DNA from: Roseiarcus sp049514155
GTDB lineage: Bacteria > Pseudomonadota > Alphaproteobacteria > Rhizobiales > Beijerinckiaceae
Direction of reading: 5' to 3'
DNA length: 45,292 bases
NCBI RefSeq assembly: GCF_049514155.1
Contig: NZ_JBEKVH010000009.1
Location: forward strand, 1-45,292
Made by a program: the position numbers and the translations under genes
The notes under the pieces: model-generated
The model's input: the letters and a program-made list of their open reading frames with translations, nothing else
The model's database searches: none
Told to the model about the DNA's origin: nothing
Shown: one piece after another, positions 40,751 to 45,292 of the stretch
Numbering within the stretch: the first letter of the stretch is position 1
Layout of the letters: each line of letters starts with the position of its first letter

Positions 40751-41170
40751 GTGAGCGCCGTTTCGTCGTCGAAGTACCGACCTTTGACTTTGCATCTGCG
40801 GACGCAGCGCGCCAACCGTGTGGCGATGAGTTTCGCCGAGGTCGAGCGCGTACTGAGAACGAAACTGCCGCCCTCTGCGTGCGCGCATCGAGCCTGGTGG
40901 AGCAACAACCCGAACAACAACATGATGACCAAGGCTTGGCTCGAGGCCGGCTTCCAGAGCGAGCAGGTCGACCTCGAAGGACGGAAGCTTGTGTTTCGGC
41001 GCGTGGCGCCGATTCCGTCGTCTGCGACCTTCGCGGAGAGCCCCCAGTCCAATTTTTCCGCCGCGCCCAAGCTCGGTCTGTTCGGCTGGTTGCGTGGAAC
41101 CGTGGTCTCGACGGGCGACTTGACCGAACCGGCGGATCCAGACTGGGCGAGGCGCGTCGCCGATGGCTGA
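40751..41170 (+). CDS. Antitoxin: N-terminal DUF7662-like domain fused to a Phd/VapB-type antitoxin tail
   Basis: This 139-residue protein starts with GTG behind GGGAGAGGAC. Residues ~25-85 carry VAMSFAEVERVLRTKLPPSA, HRAWWSNNPNNN, TKAWLEAGFQSEQVDLEGRK and VFRRV, the pattern of the short 'WWxN' domain now called DUF7662 as I recall it. The C-terminal ~35 residues (LGLFGWLRGTVVSTGDLTEP, then ADPDWARRVADG) look like the toxin-binding tail of antitoxins paired with PIN toxins. It overlaps the toxin start by 8 bases. The pair gives a plausible type II module in which the usual AbrB/RHH/Phd DNA-binding part is replaced by a different domain. Confidence 0.65.
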   Translation: MSAVSSSKYRPLTLHLRTQRANRVAMSFAEVERVLRTKLPPSACAHRAWWSNNPNNNMMTKAWLEAGFQSEQVDLEGRKLVFRRVAPIPSSATFAESPQSNFSAAPKLGLFGWLRGTVVSTGDLTEPADPDWARRVADG

Positions 41171-41579
41171 TCCGCTGTTGCTCGACACGTGCGCCATCAT
41201 CTGGGTCGCGAACGACGAACCCATCGCCAAGGAAGCGCAAGAGGCGATCACGGCCGCGCTCCTGGCGGACGCTCCGGTTTACGTTTCGCCGATCTCCGCC
41301 TGGGAGGTTGGAATGCTGGCGGCGCGGCGGCGCATCAGCTTGCGGATGTCGCCGGACAAATGGTTCGACCGGCTGCTAGGCGCCCCCGGACTTCGCCTGG
41401 CGGAGTTGCCGCCGAGCATCCTGATCGCTTCTTCGTTCCTGCCGGGTGACACGCCGACCGACCCGGCTGACCGCATCATCGCAGCGACGGCGCGCGAATA
41501 CGATCTGCGCGTCGTCACGCGCGACCGACGGCTGCTGGCTTACGCCGAATCCGGGTATTGTCGGGCGCTGGCGTGCTGA
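41163..41579 (+). CDS. PIN-domain toxin (VapC-like ribonuclease)
   Basis: This 138-residue PIN protein has acidic site residues in LLLDTCAIIWVANDEPIA (Asp 8), SPISAWEVGMLA (Glu near 44), TDPADRIIAATAREYDL (Asp near 100) and VVTRDRRLLAYAESG (Asp near 118). All four positions appear intact, so it should be an Mg-dependent RNase. It overlaps its antitoxin by 8 bases and ends 22 bp before gatB, so the pair interrupts the usual gatA-gatB adjacency; gatB may be read from the TA promoter. Confidence 0.9.
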   Translation: MADPLLLDTCAIIWVANDEPIAKEAQEAITAALLADAPVYVSPISAWEVGMLAARRRISLRMSPDKWFDRLLGAPGLRLAELPPSILIASSFLPGDTPTDPADRIIAATAREYDLRVVTRDRRLLAYAESGYCRALAC

Positions 41580-41601
41580 GGATCGTGAGAGAGAGGCGGA
41601 G

Positions 41602-43083
41602 ATGGCGGAAACCGGTGCGAAGCTGATCAAGGGCGCGACGGGCGAATGGGAGGTCGTCATCGGCCTCGAGGTTCATGCCCAAGTCAACTCGCGCGCCAAG
41701 CTCTTCTCCGGCGCCTCGACCGAATTCGGCGGCGCGCCCAACGCCCACGTTTCGCTGGTCGACGCGGCGATGCCGGGCATGCTGCCGGTGATCAACCGCG
41801 AATGCGTCGCCCAGGCGGTGCGCACCGGCTTGGCGCTGAAGGCGAAGATCAACCGCCGCTCGATCTTCGACCGCAAGAACTACTTCTACCCCGATCTGCC
41901 GCAGGGCTATCAGATCTCGCAGTACAAGAGCCCGATCGTCGGCGAGGGCGAGATCCAGGTCGACCTCACGCCCGAGCATTCGATCCGGGTCGGGGTCGAG
42001 CGCCTGCACCTCGAGCAGGACGCCGGCAAGTCGCTGCACGACCAGTCGCCGACGATGAGCTTCGTCGACCTCAATCGCTCCGGCGTGGCGCTGATGGAGA
42101 TCGTCTCCAAGCCCGACCTGCGCTCGGCCGAGGAGGCCAGGGCCTATGTCGGCAAGCTGCGCAGCGTGCTGCGTTACGTCGGCTCCAGCGACGGCGACAT
42201 GGAGAAGGGCAACCTGCGCGCCGACGTCAACGTCTCGGTCCGCCGCCCCGGCGAGCCGCTCGGCACCCGCTGCGAGATCAAGAACGTCAACTCGATCCGC
42301 TTCATCGGCCAGGCGATCGAAGTCGAAGCGCGCCGTCAGATCGCGGTCATCGAGGATGGCGGCGTCATCGGGCAGGAGACGCGCCTGTTCGATCCCGTCC
42401 GCGGCGAGACGCGCTCGATGCGCTCGAAGGAAGAGGCGCACGACTACCGCTATTTCCCCGACCCGGACCTGCTGCCGCTCGAGATCGACCAGGCGTGGAT
42501 CGACGCGCTCGCCGCCGATCTGCCCGAGCTGCCGGACGCCAAGAAGGCGCGCTTCCTGGCCGCGTATGGGCTCTCCCCCTATGACGCGACCGTGCTCGTC
42601 GCCGACCGCGAGACCGCCGATTTCTTCGAGGCGGCGGTCAAGCACGGCGGCGCGGCGCGCGACCCCAAGGCGGTCGCCAACTGGATCATGGGCGACCTGT
42701 CGGCCTCCGCAAACGCCCAGAATCTGCCGGTCTCCGAGGCCGGGCTCGGCAGCGCCGCGCTGGCGACGCTGGTCGACCTGATCGGCGAAGGCGTCATCTC
42801 CGGCAAGATCGCCAAGGACCTGCTCGTCATGCTGCTCGGGCCCGACAAGGGCGCCGACCCGCGCGCTTTGGTCGAGGCTCGCGGCCTGCGCCAGGTGACC
42901 GACGCGGGCGCGATCGAGCGTGCGGTCGAAGCCGTGATCGCCGCCAATCCCGACAAGGCGGAGCAGGCGAAGGGCAAGCCCGGCATGCTCGGCTGGTTCG
43001 TCGGCCAAGTGATGAAAGCGACCGGCGGCAAGGCCAATCCGCAGGCTGTCAGCGACGTGTTGAAAACGCGCTTGGGGCTGTGA
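41602..43083 (+). CDS. gatB: Asp-tRNA(Asn)/Glu-tRNA(Gln) amidotransferase subunit B
   Basis: This 493-residue protein carries the kinase-like catalytic and tail domains: EVVIGLEVHAQVNSRAKLFS, KNYFYPDLPQGYQISQYKSP, HLEQDAGKSLHD, LMEIVSKPDLRSAEEARAY, KNVNSIRFIGQAIEVEARRQ and SKEEAHDYRYFPDPDLLPL. The C-terminal YqeY-like tail has GMLGWFVGQVMKATGGKANP. It activates the misacylated tRNA with ATP and amidates it using ammonia channelled from GatA. ATG 41602 has an AGGCGGAG site and begins the family N-terminus. The upstream toxin stop is 22 bp away. Confidence 0.96.
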   Translation: MAETGAKLIKGATGEWEVVIGLEVHAQVNSRAKLFSGASTEFGGAPNAHVSLVDAAMPGMLPVINRECVAQAVRTGLALKAKINRRSIFDRKNYFYPDLPQGYQISQYKSPIVGEGEIQVDLTPEHSIRVGVERLHLEQDAGKSLHDQSPTMSFVDLNRSGVALMEIVSKPDLRSAEEARAYVGKLRSVLRYVGSSDGDMEKGNLRADVNVSVRRPGEPLGTRCEIKNVNSIRFIGQAIEVEARRQIAVIEDGGVIGQETRLFDPVRGETRSMRSKEEAHDYRYFPDPDLLPLEIDQAWIDALAADLPELPDAKKARFLAAYGLSPYDATVLVADRETADFFEAAVKHGGAARDPKAVANWIMGDLSASANAQNLPVSEAGLGSAALATLVDLIGEGVISGKIAKDLLVMLLGPDKGADPRALVEARGLRQVTDAGAIERAVEAVIAANPDKAEQAKGKPGMLGWFVGQVMKATGGKANPQAVSDVLKTRLGL

Positions 43084-43640
43084 GAGAGCGCGCTGCGAAT
43101 CGGTCGCGATGACTGATTCGCGCGAATCGGGTCGCCGCGCGTTCGCGAATCCAACGTGCGTGCGACAAGAATCTGACGCTCGTCACCAAGAAAAATTCGA
43201 TCGCGATTCGCCTTTCTCGTGCATCATTCTGGAACGCGGCGCCGACGCTTCACGCGCATTCGGCGACGCCGCGCGACGAAGCAAGGCGCGCCCACGACGG
43301 CTCGACGCGGCGTGCGCCGCCTCAGCGTCTGTTCTCGGAGATACGCAGAAAACAATGCCACCCACGCAATGCGGCGCATGCGGGCGCAGCGCTCGCGCGC
43401 GCGTCGCGGCGGTCTCGCGATGAAGTCGCGACCGGCGTCGACGCTCGCTGCGGCGCGTGTTCGCCGAGCGCCGCACAGAGCGGGCGCCCGTGCGATAATT
43501 CGATAGGCACGCGCGATTCGCGTCGTCGCTCGCCGTCGCTTCGCTTGCTCTGCGGAAATTCACAGCTAATTTCTTCAGCGTTCTTCCATCGCGCGCGCGA
43601 CGTTGCGTGGGCGGGGAGTGATCAAGAGGGACGCAACACT
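43084..43640 (+). other. Gene-free stretch with clustered GANTC sites
   Basis: No coding frame I can support. Between 43097 and 43209 there are six GANTC sites (43097, 43115, 43124, 43147, 43169, 43205), the target of CcrM methylase, including a perfect 14-bp palindrome GATTCGCGCGAATC at 43115-43128. The part next to 43641 should contain the promoter of the lysine-rich gene, though I see no clear -35/-10. Confidence 0.5.
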
Positions 43641-43922
43641 ATGGCGAAAGCTGCTAGGAAACCGGCGAAGAAAACCGCCGCGAAGAAAACCGCCCGCAAG
43701 GCGACCAGAAAGACCGCCGCCAAGAAGGGCGCGCGCAAGGTCGTCGCCAAGAAGGCCACGCGGAAGGCCGCAGTGAAGAAGGGCGCCCGCAAGGCCGCCA
43801 AAAAGGGCGCCCGCAAGGCGACCAAGAAATCCGCCGCGAAGAAGGCCCGCAAGGCCCCAGCAAAACGCAAGAAGGTCATACCGCCTCCGGCGGCCCCGAC
43901 CGAGACTCCCGTCGCTCCGTGA
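43641..43922 (+). CDS. Lysine/alanine-rich histone H1-like protein
   Basis: This 93-residue protein is almost entirely Lys, Ala, Arg and Thr, built of repeats of the type KKGARKA / KKTARKAT, with a short C-terminal tail rich in Pro (KVIPPPAAPTETPVAP). It resembles the C-terminal domain of histone H1 and bacterial histone-like proteins that bind DNA non-specifically. The ATG at 43641 (MAKAARKPAKKTAAKK) is preferred over the open frame from 43545, which has unlike composition. A GAGGG site lies upstream. It is probably a nucleoid-associated protein. A strong hairpin follows 23 bp after the stop. Confidence 0.75.
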   Translation: MAKAARKPAKKTAAKKTARKATRKTAAKKGARKVVAKKATRKAAVKKGARKAAKKGARKATKKSAAKKARKAPAKRKKVIPPPAAPTETPVAP

Positions 43923-43944
43923 CGCGGTCGCTCTGACGAGCATC

Positions 43945-43991
43945 GGCTGATCAGATTCGGCGTGCGGCGTTTTCGCCCTGTCTGATCAGCC
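43945..43991 (+). terminator. Long hairpin after the histone-like gene
   Basis: A perfect 11-bp inverted repeat (GGCTGATCAGA / TCTGATCAGCC) with a 25-nt loop that itself contains GGCG-TTTT-CGCC. It begins 23 bp after the stop and is probably a terminator, though without a T-tract. The remainder of 43923-44274 holds no gene I can support. Confidence 0.5.
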
Positions 43992-44274
43992 AGCTCGACC
44001 CATAGGCGCCGTCCCGCCATCGGGCGTCGCTGAGGCTTCGCGCCGAAGCGCGGCGATGGCGCATTGTCGATTCCGACCAGAGGCCGCCGCCGTTTGGGCG
44101 CCTTGTCGTTTGCCGACTCGAGTCGAGCGGCGCTTTCCTTTTTTTGCTGTCGACGACCGCGCCCTTCTCCCGGGCTTCGTCGTTCGCGCGCCGGCGGATC
44201 GGCCGCGGCCCCGCGGCTCTTGCAATGGCCGGGGCCGTCGGGCATATGTCCGCCACAGCGCCCGGCGCTGCCGC

Positions 44275-44368
44275 GGAGATGTGGCCGAGAGGCTGAAGGC
44301 GGCGGTTTGCTAAACCGTTATAGGGTTGTAAAGCCCTATCGAGGGTTCGAATCCCTCCGTCTCCGCCA
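44275..44368 (+). tRNA. tRNA-Ser(GCT)
   Basis: This is a 94-nt class II tRNA with encoded CCA. The acceptor is GGAGATG / CGTCTCC, the anticodon loop is in CGGTTTGCTAAACCG (anticodon GCT), the long variable arm is TTATAGGGTTGTAAAGCCCTA, and the T-loop is TTCGAAT. Confidence 0.95.
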
Positions 44369-44544
44369 GCCTGCGCCGAATTCTGATTTTACTTCAATAG
44401 CTTAGCCGCGAGGCCCGAGACCGATCCACAGTTCGGTCCACAAGTCGCGCGCCGGCGTCGTGCTCTCTCGCATTCAACTGCCGAACGCGACGCCTTCGTG
44501 GAGTGTGGTAGTCTGACAGGCTCTTCGAACCGCGGGGTTTGGCA

Positions 44545-44745
44545 ATGCTAGTGAACGTCGGCGGCAAGGATTATGAAATCTCTGGGCTGGCCTACGGACG
44601 CCTGCCCGCTTGGTCGCTAATCAAGAGCGGCGGCGTACAATTGACAGCGGAGGCGTTCGATAGGCTTCCCGACGCCGACAAAGTTGAGCTTGCACGGCAC
44701 GTCCAAGCCCACATCAACTCCTTGAGCAAACCGCTTCCCCGATAG
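44545..44745 (+). CDS. Small hypothetical protein
   Basis: A possible 66-residue protein (MLVNVGGKDYEISGLAYGRL... ending SLSKPLPR) that I do not recognise. The composition is ordinary, with a helix TAEAFDRLPDADKVELARHV. The ribosome site is weak (CGGGGTTTGG). It sits downstream of tRNA-Ser, a frequent place for accessory genes. Confidence 0.4.
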   Translation: MLVNVGGKDYEISGLAYGRLPAWSLIKSGGVQLTAEAFDRLPDADKVELARHVQAHINSLSKPLPR

Positions 44746-44791
44746 TCAGAGGCGTTGGGCGGGATCAAGCCCAACTGCTGCCACTGCCGGG

Positions 44792-45292
44792 ATGGCGAAG
44801 CTGACGGCCAAGAGGCAATCGACCATGGGAAGCTTGGTCCGACAGACCGGACGTCGGTTGCTCGGAGTTGGCTCGAAGGCTGGTCGCGCGCTCCTTAGGG
44901 TTGCTGCACTGGCTGTCCCGCTGCTGATGCTGCTCGCGCAGGCGGCACAATCGCAAAACGGCGCCGATGAGTATCAGGTTGCAAATGACGCAGCCGAGCA
45001 GGCGAATAAATGCAGTGGTGAGGCTCTTTTTCGCTATTCGCGCCAGCGCGGTGAGGCCGCCGCCGAAGTTGCCAAGGCCGCGTTCGACGTCTGTGAGGGG
45101 GAATGGGAAAGGGAGGCCGAGTTGCGGGCGGCCGCCATCAATCACGATCCCGCCTCAGAAGCGGTCAAGCTCAGACAGATTTGTCGCTTGATGCCGCCGT
45201 GCTTAGAAGTCAGGCCATCGGACCTTCTGGCCGCGGCGCGCGCCGCCTTCGTGCACGAGGCCACACCGCAAGTTTTCGAGTGGAGAGACTAC
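44792..45292 (+). CDS. Secreted Cys-containing hypothetical protein, C-terminus off the window
   Basis: At least 167 residues, open to the right edge. A basic start (MAKLTAKRQSTMGSLVRQTG) leads to a hydrophobic segment (ALLRVAALAVPLLMLLAQAA, about residues 34-53) ending in AQAAQSQ, compatible with a signal peptide. The visible mature part is Ala/Glu-rich and helical (EVAKAAFDVCEGEWEREAEL) with four cysteines (near 73, 101, 130 and 136). No family is recognised. The start is uncertain, since an ATG at 44825 is also possible. Confidence 0.5.
   Translation, partial: MAKLTAKRQSTMGSLVRQTGRRLLGVGSKAGRALLRVAALAVPLLMLLAQAAQSQNGADEYQVANDAAEQANKCSGEALFRYSRQRGEAAAEVAKAAFDVCEGEWEREAELRAAAINHDPASEAVKLRQICRLMPPCLEVRPSDLLAAARAAFVHEATPQVFEWRDY

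Noticed and set aside
41515..43008. 497-codon open frame antisense to gatB (and a similar one antisense to gatA at 38982-40580)
   Set aside because: High GC creates long antisense frames; residues show no domain pattern, while gatA and gatB are conserved essentials.
1..45292. CRISPR arrays, rRNA genes, replication origin
   Set aside because: No regularly spaced repeats, no rRNA sequence and no DnaA-box cluster were seen.

Overview
This is a high-GC window from an alphaproteobacterium, most likely of the order Hyphomicrobiales (Rhizobiales). The evidence is the blocks pyrC-like/plsY/dprA and ruvX/gatC/gatA/gatB, an alphaproteobacterial tRNA-Arg(ACG), clustered GANTC (CcrM-type) sites and the general protein character. 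I cannot fix the genus.

Region 1 (1-12.8 kb) is an efflux and acid-resistance block. It opens with the end of an RND pump operon (membrane fusion protein plus a truncated AcrB/MdtC-type pump). A small membrane protein and a DUF1269 membrane protein follow, then glutamate decarboxylase (gadB), a glutamate/GABA antiporter (gadC), a decayed glutaminase, aspartate 4-decarboxylase (aspD), an aspartate:alanine antiporter (aspT) and a CBS-domain protein. It therefore encodes two complete decarboxylase/antiporter proton-consuming cycles side by side. Five copies of a 15-bp motif (consensus CTAGGTAGTTTCCGA), each pointing with transcription, sit upstream of five of these transcription units and resemble a FixJ/LuxR-type response-regulator box, so the block looks like one regulon.

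Region 2 (12.9-34.3 kb) looks like a genomic island. A 3' fragment of tRNA-Arg(ACG) lies at 12.9 kb and a complete tRNA-Arg(ACG) in the same orientation lies at 34.3 kb, the geometry left by integration into a tRNA 3' end. Near the left end are a mosaic of IS110 and IS3 transposase pieces and a twice-frameshifted RES-domain toxin. The cargo is a 13-gene co-oriented catabolic array (32.6 to 16.4 kb, minus strand) under a divergent GntR/FCD regulator with the perfect operator-like palindrome TTGATC-AAA-GATCAA. The array encodes a CUT2-type sugar ABC importer whose two permease units are fused into one protein, a lambda-crystallin-type 3-dehydrogenase, a beta-keto-acid cleavage enzyme (BKACE), an SMP-30 lactonase, thiolase, a fused CoA-transferase, an SDR reductase, 3-hydroxybutyryl-CoA dehydrogenase, an AcuI-type reductase, a glycerate 2-kinase and a second lactonase. 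Together they fit uptake and oxidative cleavage of a sugar or 2-deoxy-sugar acid: 3-oxidation, BKACE cleavage to acetoacetate plus a short hydroxyacyl-CoA such as glyceryl-CoA, CoA transfer to acetoacetate, thiolysis, and glycerate phosphorylation. The substrate is not proven.

Region 3 (34.5-45.3 kb) is mainly housekeeping: a dihydroorotase-like protein without the HxH metal site, plsY, dprA, ruvX, and gatC/gatA/gatB. A PIN-domain toxin-antitoxin pair with its own strong promoter is wedged between gatA and gatB. A short lysine-rich histone-H1-like protein, tRNA-Ser(GCT), a small unknown ORF and a truncated secreted protein close the window.
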